A stretch of DNA of 64,000 nt from Hydractinia symbiolongicarpus (GCF_029227915.1 NC_079876.1:15316001-15380000), one strand, 5' to 3'. Shown: positions 1 through 12,100, counted from the first letter of the stretch. Program-made: numbers and translations. The notes: generated by a model from the letters alone, not told the origin.

Positions 1-774
1 GTCATTTTAATTTGGTACACATAAGTATTTGAAAAAAATATTTCAATTCCATTCACAAAGGAATTGCAAAGCAACTGGCCCGGGTAAAAATATAAAAGGT
101 TAAGTAAGCATGGCTTAAACTTTGGTAATTTAGATTAGCAGCCTGACACTGCTTTTGAAAGAATAGAATTTTTTTATATCTGATAAAGTGAAGAAGTAGT
201 AAGTACAAAGCTGAATTCCTGTAAAGTTTGAATATATCACATTTAAGAATATTGAGGAGAATTCAGTATTTTGCATCAAAAAGTGCTGTTAAAATACCAT
301 AATTAAGTTTCTTTTATTTTGGCCCTTCTTGAATAAGCAGGTTTATTGCCCCATAAATAAAAAATAAAGGCCACTGAATGTTTTTGTGTTTTCATTTGTT
401 TACACTCTTGCTGAAAATTTTTTTAAAACTGCTCAAACTATACTTTTCTATTTAGATAATGTTTAAACTATAATATTTTGTTTCTATTTTGCTAACTGTT
501 CAGAAAAGTTTATTTGTTTATGCTGTCTTCTTTAAGAACTGTCCTGATCACAGGACTCTTCCATACATTATATGCACTCACTCGTTTTTGTGCACCTTTC
601 AGAGAAACACAGTACTTCAAAAATTGGCATTTGGGGAAAAAATTGACTATATTAGATATAATTTTTCTGTCTTGTTTCAAATTTAAAGACAAAATTGTAA
701 CACAAGTAGGGTTATTTTTGCAGTATTTATGCCGTAAATATCATTGACAATCCAACAAAATATTTTTATTTTAG
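1..774. other. AT-rich non-coding stretch
   Basis: No convincing coding exon, RNA gene or repeat is seen. Short open frames around 489-747 overlap on both strands, are low in complexity and have no recognisable domain, so they are treated as chance. The stretch probably lies inside an intron or upstream of the helicase-like gene that begins to be visible at 775. Confidence 0.5.
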
Positions 775-823
775 AAGGCTGCCATAGTCCTTTCTTGGAA
801 AAAGCTGCTTCAGACATACCAAG
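775..823 (+). CDS. Candidate 49-nt exon of the helicase/Fn3 gene
   Basis: A pyrimidine-rich tract ending in TTTTAG (acceptor at 773-774) precedes 49 nt that end at a GTAGAG donor (824). Read with entry phase 2 it is open (GCHSPFLEKAASDIP) and leaves with phase 2. That is exactly the phase needed by the next supported exon at 1351. The phase match is the only strong argument, because the peptide is too short to assign to a domain. Confidence 0.4.
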
Positions 824-1350
824 GTAGAGTTGAATTTCTTTTTCCTCTATGACAATAACTTGTGGCGTACAATTTAACGATATAATGTAACATCTTCAAG
901 TATTTAGATCTGAAATGTTAACTGTTTTGTTTTTTTATCCATACCATCTGAAAAACGTTAAAAAATATTTTGTCTTAAATAACTATCTGGTAGGGTGAAT
1001 TATGTACAATGCGTTTCATTGTCCTATTTTCAGTGTGTGAGAAATAATGGGCTTCATAACAGAGGTCTTTATATAAATGAGTAACATGAGCAGTCCTCAG
1101 AATGCATCTTCCTGCTCTTATTCTCACATCAGTTTCCTATTTATTTTCGTGATCATATTATATTAATAATCTAATATAATTGGATTAAATGAGAAATACA
1201 TTGGATTTTGTAGCACCACTTTTTTCTTGTGCGCAGAGAGACAAAATACTTGTGTTACTGATATGGAAATTAAATGGGTTAAATGAGAAATACAGTAGAG
1301 TAATCCACAGACATACAACTAGTCTCTTTATATTTGAATTTTTGTTTTAG

Positions 1351-4300
1351 TTATACACTTTTCGAAAATCACCAAAGTAATCTCGTCGTAAAGTTTGATG
1401 AAAATTTCTTCATACAGCATATACAGGCCACTATTACTAACAACTCTCTGAAATATTCAAAACAGCTGGAAATAGATACCGATTATGTTATGGAAACAAA
1501 GAATGGAAAGTTACTTCTGATGATTTACACCAGCAATATGCATCATATGAGTGACTTGTCAATCACTTTAAAGGACAATAAAAACAAATTTACTTGTGTT
1601 TCGATTAAAGGTTGGTTATTTAGCTATGACTGATACAAGAATTTATGTCTATTTATATATGGGTTTTTTTTCACATTTCTCACAACCCAACTGGTCAGTC
1701 CCACGTTATATGATTTCCATGTTACGAATTTTTTTTTTAGCTATGGTTTGCAATCTCATTTTTGTCTGTGTCACAACAATAATTTTTACTGTAATACCAT
1801 GGAATCTTTTTTTATCACTTCTCTCCATAAAGTTACATTTTTTTCTAATGCTAAAAGTGATTTATCGGTTAGAAATGGCAGTAAATATTTTGAAAAATAG
1901 AAAAACAATGTTTTCTAAGTTTGAGAAAGAAATATGTTATATATCTTTAATTGAGTGTTATGAAAAAATAAAACAAAGCGATAGAGATCGGAATAAGTTA
2001 AGGATGAATTTTTCAGTTTAAGATTCTCCCCAATATGATCTACAAAACAACGCATTTCATTTAAATAGGACCAAAATATTTTTATTTGAGTTAAAGCTCC
2101 AGTTTCTACTTCAGTTGAGTGTTGAAACCTCAAGTGTTTTTTTTGTTTAGATATTGAACTAGCAACTATACATAAATGTGTAGCAAGCAATCATTTAAAT
2201 GTTATAACACACAACAGTGGTGTAATATCTAAACATATAGAGTCTATTTTAAAGAAGGAAACAAAAGAAGCAGATGTCGAATTTATATGTGGTGGAAGCC
2301 TTCAAAGAATGTCAGCCAAAAAATACGAAGAGTACGAAAAGAATTACTCTTGTCGTTATTTCACCATCAATGGCAAGTGCATGGATGAACCACTTCAATT
2401 TCCACCTCCAATCTGTAACCAAACCACTTCTGTATTCGCACAGAAAATAAAAGATGTTATACCAAAGTTAAAATACCGTTTATTTACCATATTTACACAT
2501 TATGATACCAAAGATCATATCCAATTTTTAAAACTAAATGAAGAATTTCCCTTAAACAACAATGTATCTAATGATAACCGAATACTACTGGTGTTTTTTA
2601 ATACAATCATAAACATTAGGTACAGCAATACAACCAACGCGTTTGATATACAAGACGAGTTTAAAGCAGGCGAGACAGACTTGATGGAACTGTCCCTAAT
2701 CAATAAAAAAAATTTTAAAAATGGCAATTGGGCAATGGTTAATGTTGTAGCTGCACCAAATTTTGAAGTCAGCCAAGATACTGAAGTATGTGTTAACTGC
2801 AACTTGCTCTGTAAGAAAACATTATCTGAGGAGAGCAAGATTCTGGACTTTTTTTCTAAACTTCTACAGAATGCACATGAGAAAAGCAGCAGTGCTAATG
2901 CAAAAGAGCAATATATCACAATGGTTAGCAAAATCATGTGCTTTATGGCCACACGTAAAGCACTTTATACTGTTCCTTCACTTAGTGATAATATTCACGA
3001 GCAAATAAGTTCACTGATACTAAGTATACAGCAGCTTCGAATTTTGTATAGCAAATGTCAGAAGAAAATTATAACTGGTCCGTTAGGTAGTGGCAAAACT
3101 GTTTTAGGGTTATCTCACTTAGAACTTGCTTATGAATACTGTAAAGAAAACTCCATCATTTTCTATGTAATTTGGGATGACAAAACATTACTAAAACAAG
3201 ACGTTTTCAATTATGCCAATAGATTTAATTACAAGAGCAAGGTTGATGTGATAGTTACGGATATTGTTGAGTTAGCAAAGGATTTAAATATGCAAAAGGT
3301 TCCGACACCTTTTCAGTTACTCAAGTCGTTAGTTCAGAAACACGTTGGCAAAAAGCTGCATTTTATTCTTGACGAATTTAATGGTGAGATGCTTGGAATT
3401 GAAGAGGCCTTATCGCTAAAGCAATACTTCAAAATGGAAGCTAAGTTGGAAAACTCTTTTATTGTTCTCTTGCCACAATCCATTGAAAAGCATAGATCCT
3501 TCGTTTCGCATGAAACAATCACAAAGCATGACAAATATAAATATGAGGAAACAGGGTTAAAGTTATATAAGCTTGACAGGGCGATGAGAACATCTGAATT
3601 GATCTTTCAATTTTTAAGAGCTTTCGAAAATAAAGCAAGCAAAGAAAAAACGACCATTAAACTTCCTTTAAAAGATTCTCAAGCTAAAGCAACCAAAGAA
3701 GCTAAGCAGAAGAATAATACTGGGTTTTTTCGGAAAATTCTACTAAAGATCTTTGCAAGAAAAACAACACCCCGTAAGCAAGAACAACAAAAATCAGTGC
3801 AAAGTCCAAACCAATCACAACAACAACCACATCATTTGCAGCAACAACCACATCAATCGCAGCAACAACCACCACAGCAACAACAACCAAAAGAAAATAC
3901 TATGCATCACATGGAATTTGGGGAGAAGGATATAGACGGTCATTTTGAGGCTCCAATTGATATTGATCGTGTTGCAGCGGCAATCCAAGATGAACATCTT
4001 TCAGCAGATGTAAGAACTGATATACATTTTAATTTTAATTCAGCAGCGTTTATTGGTCATAATATAAAAGGTACCAAACCATTGTTGATACATCCTGAAG
4101 AAAAGAAAACAGAAGAAGAGTTCATTGCAACGTTAGCTTTAGTTCTTCAAGACATTTGCTTGCATTACAATGCGAAGCGTTTATTTATTTATAACACATA
4201 TCATCAAATGACTATATTTTACAGATTGCTGAAGCTATTAAAAATAGAATTTTTGCAATATGACGAGTCTACTGACTGGAAAATTTTAAAAAGCAATGAA

Positions 4301-5426
4301 GAAATCCCTAATCTTTTGCAATATTCAAGCTACAACATACTTACTACACCTGAAGGTAGTCGTGGCATGGAAGCAAGTGAGTGCATCTGCTTAATTGAAA
4401 ACAACGACTGCACATTGAAACATTTAACATTGGAATCGATGTCTAGAGCTACACAAAACCTAATCATTGTTTCAACGTCCAACATTAACCAATCAAAGTT
4501 GGATTTTTCAACTGGACACATTATCAGTGAGCTTCTGTCTTTGTATTTAATGGAATATCTTGTGACACATTCTAAAGATCTAGACACCGAAAAACCATAC
4601 ACAAATACTACAAACAACAATGCCGGTAAAGTAGTTTTCAACGTTAATACACGGTCATGGCAATTTGAGGAGTTGCTAAGCAACATTAAAGATATTAATC
4701 CTCCAGAAACAGTCCTTGAAATTAAAAATGTGACAGAAATAATTTTTAAAAAGTAAGCCATTGATGCTATTTATCTAACTTTCTTAATGCATATAATTTT
4801 GTTCACCCCTGTTATAGAGGTATGCAATGACAGATAACTCCCTTGCATCTGTTATTTAGAAGACATACGGTTGTTTGTATTGTATTTTAATACAGTTATA
4901 TTCCAGCACTTTTGTTCCCACAGGACTTTCTACCACATTCCTTTCTTTCTTTAACACTAAAATTTTGTATTGTAGAGAAACATTATTATAAACTAATCAG
5001 TTTTTTTCATTTCACTTTAGCCTTCATCCTCCCGAAAAGGTTGACAAGATAACCTGCTTCTGTTTGTCAGAGAAATCATGTGAATTACGTTGGCAGCATA
5101 GTGCTGATAAATATACAGTTAAAAAGAAAAGCAACGATTTCGATTGGAAAATTTTGGCAAGTGGTATTACATCTAACACATTCATCGTAGATGACATCAG
5201 TATAGGAGAAATTTGCACATTTTCAGTGGTTGCTAGTAACCAAGTGGGTCAATCTGACGACAGCATTTTTTCATACCATCATAACTGGTAAGACTAATTT
5301 GACGTGTACTTATTTATGTATGACTAAATTAATAGTAAAAAAGTAGTTTTGTTACAGGAAATAGTGTTTGACGTTATTAGCTAATACATATTTATATTTT
5401 CTTTTTTAGGCGTCCAACGTTTGAAG
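1351..5426 (+). CDS. SF1 helicase-like NTPase with fibronectin III domain (partial, multi-exon)
   Basis: I read four exons: 1351-1610, 2151-4752, 5021-5287 and a 17-nt micro-exon 5410-5426. All have GT-AG borders and every junction keeps frame (phases 1, 2, 2, then 1 at the exit). The large exon holds a P-loop motor. Counting from the Met at 2309, Walker A GPLGSGKT is at about residue 257, Walker B ILDEF at about 355, a motif-V-like EGSRGMEAS at about 682 and a motif-VI-like SMSRATQNLIIV at about 710. This is the order of superfamily-1 (UvrD/DUF2075-like) helicases. A Gln/Pro/His-rich insert splits the motor. The third exon is a fibronectin type III fold (RWQHS, YTV, CTFSVVASNQVGQS). The region before the motor might be a decayed nuclease-like domain, but I see no intact catalytic motif. 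Both gene ends lie outside what I can define. The cellular role is unknown; the family is reminiscent of Schlafen/NERD-type helicases. Confidence 0.72.
3770..3895 (+). repeat. Coding CAA/CAG-rich low-complexity tract
   Basis: About 125 nt rich in CAA, CAG, CCA and CAT encode a Gln/Pro/His-rich stretch (repeated QQQPH units) within the helicase-like exon, between the Walker B region and the C-terminal motor motifs. Such tracts are prone to slippage, and the frame stays open through it. Confidence 0.85.
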
Positions 5427-6015
5427 GTAAGAAGAATATTTGTCATTATATCAAATCTTAAGGCCTTTGATATGAATGTAACCGTAAAACACGGTGCATT
5501 ATTATATTTATTTGATTTTCTGTGTGCATGACATGTGAAAGATACTTATTTTGGATTATTAAACATAACTTGCATTCCATTTAATAAAAATAATGACAAA
5601 ATAAACTTAATGGCAGCTGTAAATGGTTAAGGAGATGTGATAAAAAGATTTTAATTCAAATTGAAGCAAATATTGTTACCAAAAAAAAACCCAGACCATA
5701 TTTTGTGTGGGGTTTTTCAAACATATTATGATTAAGGGGGATTCCACCCGATCAATATCTTTTTTTATAGACTTATATAGACACACATATGTAGTACGTC
5801 ATTAAAGGAACAAAATGGCAGCATTAAATTTTTCCTTGTATCAGCACTTTTTCTGTGATGTCTTGAAATTTGTCTAACATACCAATATTCAAAAAGCTTA
5901 ATTTTACATATATATGTTTATAGTTTCTGAGATCCAAATAAAGTTATTTAACATATTCTCCAGTGTTTGCATAGTTCACATGAAAAAATGCAAAAAGTGC
6001 CCGAGAATTTGAAAA
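5427..6015. other. Probable intron / non-coding DNA
   Basis: AT-rich sequence following the GTAAGA donor of the 17-nt micro-exon. No further exon of the helicase/Fn3 gene was recognised before the Helitron-like sequence at 6016, so the gene's 3' end is not placed. Confidence 0.45.
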
Positions 6016-6930
6016 TCTCTATAATAGCCGTCGTCTGTCTGTCTCTGCGCAACATGGTGTCGCAAGTAGCAAGACATACGGAAAATCCCAGCGGATCCAC
6101 GGCGGACCCCGTTTTTACCGGCCTTGTTTTGATCGCTTACGCGTAATAGACCAATCACGAGGCTCCATTTTTACTGATGACCAATCCAAGTGCTTCGCGG
6201 CCTCAGCATGTCGACGGAGGAAACATGCTACCCCTACAAAGGTCATTTTGGTTTGGAAGTGACGTTTGAAATTTGTATGTCTCCTTTTGAACGAGGGTGC
6301 CGATACGCTGCATACGCTGGTAAAAGTGCGGGCGTTTTCGGGCGAGTTCGCCGTTGTATTCACCCGAAAAAACCCGCATAGGCCCGAACAATGGCCGAAA
6401 AGAAAAAAAAACAGACAAGGATGTGATTCAAAAAAACTATAAAAATTAAAATAAACTTACTATGTGGTAGCGAAGTTCTTAAAAGAACTGTTATTGATGG
6501 TTTTTGATAAAGTTTACTTTATAAATAACTTATATATAAACTTTATTAACTCCTTTCTCTTCAAGCGCCTCCTTCCCAGCTATGGTCCGCATGGTTTGTT
6601 ACAAGGAATTGCATTTCAGGAATGGTTCGGGCGGTTTCGGGGGACAACCGCCAATTTTATTCGAAAGGTCGCCTGAACTCGCCCGTATATATGCAGGCGT
6701 TTGCGCCTTATCGGCACCCTCTTTCTTTCGATCCTTTTTTGTTCTGAGTACTTTGTATCCTATGGGATTATTTAGTTTCTGTGTGTTTTCACATGTTAAG
6801 GTGAGTATAACATGACGTTTTCTAGCCATGTATAAATCTTAAACAAAACAATTTTAGGTGTTTAGCTAGCTAAAAACGTAGATTTTGAGGCAGCTAGCTA
6901 TAGCTATCTTTATTTTTATTCCTATTCTTT
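6016..6930 (+). mobile_element. Helitron 5' part, diverged
   Basis: Begins TCTCTATAATAGCCGTCGTC right after an A, the same 5' terminus as the complete Helitron at 47300. Similarity continues in patches: a 'ttcgcggcct...catg' segment near 6195-6230 matches 47703-47735, and the 'taaatcttaaac...ttttagg...tagctagct' region near 6830-6900 matches 47885-47960. No hairpin plus CTAG 3' end was found, so the copy is truncated or its end is too diverged to see. No transposase is encoded. Confidence 0.65.
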
Positions 6931-8110
6931 TAAAGTTTTTTTCGATTTGGTATTTTGCGGATGCCAGAAATTTCGTAAATCGAAAGTCGGAAAAAACCTG
7001 ATTTAGTACGTAAGTGTATGAAAAACATCCGATTTATGGAATATCATCTCTATTTTTCATCAAAATATCAAAAAAAGAATACTAACCCTATAATAATAAC
7101 TTATATTATTATATACCTGTCAACTCTTTTTTTATATACAATAAATCTAAATGTTCCATACAACCACACAGTAACTGGTAATTTATCTCCTCTAATTATT
7201 AATGCGGCATGTTCAAAATAATTATTTTTTCGGCCGCACTAAATTAGAATAATTACGATAATACAGTCAGTATATGTTTTTTTTTCAAAAAGCCTCAAGT
7301 CTTTTAATCCACTTTTGCATAAAAAAACGGGTCATGAACTGTTACGTACATTATAAAATGTTCCACATTCGAAGCGGTAGTTGCGTTCACTTCGTTTTTA
7401 TCTATTTAACTAATCGTTTTTTTGTGGTTACTCAAAAAACTGCTGGTTTTCTGTTGGCTAATTCAAAATTCTGGTGATTCTCTGGTGGTTACATCAAATT
7501 ACTGCTGGTTCCTACTTTTAGGAAAAGCGTTATATCCCAGTGGACTTAATCACACAAGTTAGTAATTTAATAAACAAAAAGTGCTAATCAACACTTTGGT
7601 GGCTAATCAATACTTTTAATTGAGAATACGTTTGTTTACATCCCGGCGGACTTAGTCACACAAGTTTGTAATTTACTGAACAAAAATTGCTAATCGACAT
7701 TTATGGCTGCGACCGTAGGACTACAGTAAAATCTGACTACACGCTGACTGAAATTTTAGCATTAGCGTTATGTAGCTGGCTCAGTATTATAATTGTGTGC
7801 ATGTATATACAACGGCGCCAAAACTAGTTCTATTTTGCAGTTCTCTAATTATTGGTGGATTGAGAAAGTTTTGTAAGAGGATTTGTATCCGAGATCGGAA
7901 TCGGATGGTTCTTGGTTTTAAAGCCAATGATTTAAAGGCCCGAATAGACGGAACAATTTTGTAGATCAATTTTCGAAAAAATTTATTTGTCGGAATATTG
8001 TTGAAAAAAATACACGCAAAAATTTTAGGTTAATAATTATTCAATTCTTAAATTGATTTAATATTTTTGTATACATACACGATACATTATGAAGAACAAT
8101 CTGAATCCAA
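6931..8110. other. Non-coding, AT-rich
   Basis: No supported genes. The stretch has loosely repeated phrases (for example 'gcggacttagtcacacaagtt' near 7640-7665 and a relative near 7540-7560, each followed by 'taatttaataaacaaaa'-type sequence), suggesting an old local duplication. Confidence 0.4.
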
Positions 8111-8112
8111 TT

Positions 8113-8505
8113 TACAGTAAAATGCCGAAATCAAGCGCAGCGCTTATCAGTGGTGATAGCAAGATTTTGATGCGCTTATCTGAGGGTATCAGAACGAACA
8201 TCACTTTGTTCTTACTCAACACTATCTTTTGTATCCAATGATAAATGAGTGGCGAATTTTCTTTTATATAAGTATTATTTTATATATAAGTTTTATTTAT
8301 ATAAGTAAAACTATATAAAATTTCGCATTTTAAGTAAAACAGACATTGTATTCTATATCTTATATATTTTTTTTTCCCTATATGCGCTTATCTGAGGGGG
8401 TGCTTTTAAACGGGAATAAAATCTTGTAACTGTATTTCCTTCACGTGAAGGATTTGCTCCGTCACAGAAATAAAAGGGGAGCTTATAACACAATTCTGAA
8501 CGAAT
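8113..8505 (+). mobile_element. Truncated MITE, CCGTAAAATGCCGAAAT family
   Basis: Starts TTACAGTAAAATGCCGAAAT, then 'caagcgcagcgcttatcagtg' and later 'atatgcgcttatctgaggg'. The order matches the better-preserved member at 19197-20088. The terminal CC is changed and no right terminal inverted repeat is seen. Confidence 0.6.
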
Positions 8506-9602
8506 TAAAATTAGTGGTGTTTGATACGATCTAAACATACTTTGTAAAAAAAAATTATATTACTATAAAATTATATTACTATATATACTTATATTATATA
8601 TTACTGATATTTAGTCGCGTTTCTCTTCACTACTATTAACTCTCTTTTACGTGCATAAACACATTTAAAAAGAATGAAAAGATAAGTGTCGAAAGAAAGT
8701 GAGCAGACGCCGGTTTTCTTTGAAATAATAGACGAAATGACGACGAGAACGGCAACCACGACAAGCGCAAAAGGAGCTTATGCGCATGCGCAAACAGGGG
8801 ACTGACGTGAAAAATGATATTTTGGCGTTTTGGGAAAACGTGAGAAGGAAATGGCTGGCAGAGTGTTTATATTTGATAAACATGCAGAATCATCACCTTT
8901 TCACAGGTGAATGATGCAGAAGAGTTGCAACGTCCATTTAAATTCTATTCAAATTTCTTTTGTTTACGTGCTCCTTTTAAGCCATCCGTTGCGCCACTTT
9001 AGCTGTATTTTTATATGCCGAGTGTGAGACGAGTGTTTTAACGACAAAGCAGAATTTTCAAAAAACATATTAAAAGCTATACCGAACATAAATAAAACAC
9101 ATGGCTCTGTTGAGCTATAAGAATTAATGCTGGTGAAGTTTATTATCCCCACTTACAAAACGATTTAGCTGGTATTTGGAGCTTATAATGTGTCAAATGG
9201 TTTCCCTGAGATATGATATAATTTTATATCTTGAAGATGTTGCTCTATGTTCCCTTCTAGCACAGCGTCAGTTAAAAGATTGATAAAACTTTAAAAAATA
9301 TTACTGCAGGAGGGGTTGCATATTAGTACATATTTTTTTCTTCAAAGTTATTGAATTTTCGGTATAGAATCGGTGCTCAGTGACTATTGTTTCTTTCATA
9401 GAACAAAAGAAAATATTAATCATCCGTTACTATCTCTAATTATGCGTTTTTCGTTGGGGGAATGTTTTACTTTTATTTCTTCGCGTTTTTGTTTTCTAAT
9501 ATTGTTTTTTTATCTTTATAATACCATAATTTCCCTCATATTCGGCTGATTTTACTTATTTTCTGCATGTACCACCAGAAATGTTTAAAAACTGATTTTA
9601 AA
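8506..9602. other. Non-coding, nothing recognised
   Basis: AT-rich DNA with only short, unconvincing open frames on both strands and no clear repeat or RNA structure. Confidence 0.4.
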
Positions 9603-9764
9603 GCTTGGTTCTCACTATGGGCTAACGATGAGCTAACCATAGTGTGCATGTTGTGTTAGCCGATTTCAATTTTTGAGCTACAGGTACCTGATATGTTCAT
9701 TTCACGTTCACACAACAGCGCATCGTTAGCTCTTTTGTAGCCGAAACTAAAACGAGAAGGAGCT

Positions 9765-10718
9765 ATGAAAAAGAAAGAACGAAAAAAAGTCTTGTTGTTA
9801 TTGTTACTTCGAAGAAGACGACGTAGCCTAGAACGAAGAGCATTAACAAAATTGCAAAGAAGGAAAAGATTTTGGGTCAGAAAAATCTTTCTTAGAAGAA
9901 AAGAGCTTGGAGAATACCATCGTTTATTTCAAGAACTTAAAGTTTCCGACAGAGAGTATTTCTTTAGGTAAAATTATGTTCGCTGATCCTACAGTCAGTT
10001 GTATTTGCATATCACGATTAGGGTATCGGTGTTAATTTTATTAAGGTACTTGCGCATGTCACCGGACCGATTCGAACATCTGTTGTCGTTGGTTGGTCTA
10101 GTAATTCAAAGACAAGACACTCATATGAGAGAATCGATATCAGCGGAACAGCGGCTGTTCATTACCATAAGGTATCTATCAAGTGGTGATGCTCAGCAAT
10201 CTTTATGCTATTCCTTCCGTATTGGCAAATCAACAATATCATCAATTATTTCGGAAACGTGTATTGCAATCTACGAGCAGCTCAAAATCAAGTATTTGAA
10301 CGCTCCAAATTCGCAGGAAGATTGGCTAAGAATTGCAGATACCTTTGAAGCGAATTGGAACATGCCACATGTAATAGGAGCAATAGATGGGAAGCATATC
10401 CGGATCCAAGATTACACTCTCGCTTGCCTCAGTCTTCATAACTATTTGAGACAAACCGACAACGCTATGTATACTCCGCAGGGTTTCCTTGACTCTGAAA
10501 GCAAAGATGGTCAGATTAAGGAGGGAGAGTGGAGGTCAATGAGAAAAAATCTTACAACGATGTTTCAAAACCTAAATCCGATTCGCGGGTCTAGATATAG
10601 TAAAGATGCCCTTCAAATGAGGAATACTATTACAGATTATGTTAATAGTGCTGTTGGTGTAGTTTCGTGGCAATACGATTATATAAGGAGAACAAGTCAC
10701 CACTCTTTCGGTTTTTAG
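9765..10718 (+). pseudogene. Harbinger transposase, internally deleted
   Basis: Two exons, 9765-9967 and 10046-10718, are joined by a 78-bp GT-AG intron that keeps frame (phase 2). Exon 1 encodes a basic N-terminus ending RKELGEYHRL...DREYFF, and exon 2 continues YLRMSPDRFEHLLSLVG, the helix-turn-helix region of HARBI1-like DDE transposases. The first catalytic Asp is visible in GAIDGKHIRI. Immediately after it the sequence jumps to CLSLHNYLR, which normally lies at the C-terminal end of the catalytic domain, so the segment with the second Asp and the Glu is missing. The frame remains open to the stop. It is almost certainly inactive as a nuclease but could retain DNA binding. Confidence 0.85.
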
Positions 10719-10804
10719 TTTTTATATATTATGAAAAACGGTTATATATTACATGTACACTGTTTCATTTGATGCCTAGTGTAATATTTACAAGAAAAAA
10801 TATT

Positions 10805-11823
10805 TTAATTATGCACCATTCGCGTGTAAAATCCATTCCCCGGTGTACTCATTGCATCATTTTGGTTTGATGCAGTTGGTGTAACAATACTATTGTGAAC
10901 TGGACTAAAATGTGCCATTTGGTATTTAAATAAAACTCCTTGAATTTCGTGTTTCACCAAAATATATTCCCGCTCTGAAAGCTTTCGCAAATCAGCCGCC
11001 AGTGACTTCACATACAAATCGATTGCATCCATCTCTTTTTCGGTGGAATCAGCCTTAATTGATTTACCCAAATCACGAATTAAATTGAGTTCCATGTCAT
11101 CGAGGTATTCGTTTTTGTTTGTTCTTCTTCGTTTTGCAGCGTCCTTGTCATCTTTCGCTTGTCCGTTTGCAGGTCGACCTCTTTTTTTTAGAGTGCGCTG
11201 TTGTTGCTGTGGCACAGGTGAGGTTAAGGAACTTGTCCTACTGAAGGTTTCAGATGCCCCATCGTCGTTATCGTCCTTATTTTCGGTGAGATCAACGGGC
11301 AACTCCGTGTCTTCATCTCCCTCTTCATCAGAACTATAATCCGTATGAATGTTGCTTCTACCCTCACGGACGTATATGAAGTTATCTAGCCAGGAAAGAT
11401 ATTTGTACAACTCCAAAGCCTTTTCAGCTTTTTCACTCTCTTTGGTGGATGTGCCAGATTTTTTTGACTTCTTAAAATCATTCTTCTTTTTATTATACCT
11501 TTTTCGAAGCTTCTCAAAGGAGGTCTTGGCAGCATTCCCTAGGAGTAAAAACAATAATCTTTCGTAATTTTCCAGTATGCGTTTTTAACAAGAATACTTT
11601 AAAGCTGGTATGACTTGAAAAAACAGATAATACACATTGCCAATTTGCACTTACCATTTTCAAGGAATTCGAGAGAATTAGCCACTTCTTCCCACGCATT
11701 TTTTACACAGTCTTTTTCTTTGTACCCCCTATCCGTTTTGTCAAAAAGACAGGGATAATCTTTCACCCTGAATGCTAACTTTTCTTCTTCTTCAAACGAA
11801 AGTTTTTTTATTTTGTCAGCCAT
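10805..11823 (-). CDS. MADF/BESS DNA-binding protein of the Harbinger element
   Basis: Two exons on the minus strand, 11823-11655 and 11538-10805, with a GT-AG intron in phase 1, give about 300 residues. The N-terminal part reads as an MADF (Myb/SANT-like) domain (VKDYPCLFDKTDRGYKEKD, then WEEVA, then FEKLRKRYNKKK across the intron). An acidic linker and a Lys/Arg-rich segment follow (KKRGRPANGQAKDDKDAAKR). The C-terminal SLAADLRKLSEREYILVKHE resembles a BESS protein-interaction motif. Harbinger elements use such a partner to bring the transposase to the nucleus and to the ends. No stop or frameshift is seen, so this gene outlived its partner's catalytic core. Confidence 0.82.
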
Positions 11824-12100
11824 TTAAGTTTTGAAATGACCTTTTACAACGAAGCATACTACTATTTGTAAAAAAATAAATCGCTTTGAGCACGATTTAT
11901 GTCGGCTTCCTTTGAAGATCGCTGAATCCGAAAAAAAAATATCAAAAAATTTTAATTTCGAAAAATCGGCTAACGATGAGCTAACGAAGATTTTAGCGAA
12001 GAGCTAAGCAGGTACTTTTACGTTCACACTATGGGCTAAGGTCTTAGCGCATCATGCGCACTATCAACGATCAAAATACAAAGCAAACGAGTTTTTACCG

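Larger units (their letters stand above)
9603..12100. mobile_element. PIF/Harbinger-type DNA transposon
   Basis: Carries the two genes typical of the superfamily in convergent orientation: a HARBI1-like transposase (+) and an MADF/BESS protein (-). The left end AAGCTTGGTTCTCACTATGG leads into a palindrome in which CACTATGG (about 9615) is inverted as CCATAGTG. The left sub-terminus has GTTAGCCGATTT and the right side has its inverse AAATCGGCTAAC near 11963-11975. The block GGCTAACGATGAGCTAAC occurs at both ends. The exact right boundary and target duplication could not be fixed; 12100 is approximate. Confidence 0.7.

Noticed and set aside
489-747. Overlapping short open frames on both strands as a small gene
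   Set aside because: Low complexity, no domain, no consistent splice phase with the downstream gene.
2515-2952. Minus-strand frame of 145 codons opposite the helicase-like exon
   Set aside because: Shadow of the well-supported plus-strand coding sequence.
3702-3997. Val- and Leu-rich minus-strand frames
   Set aside because: Antisense of the CAA/CAG-rich coding tract; compositional artefact.
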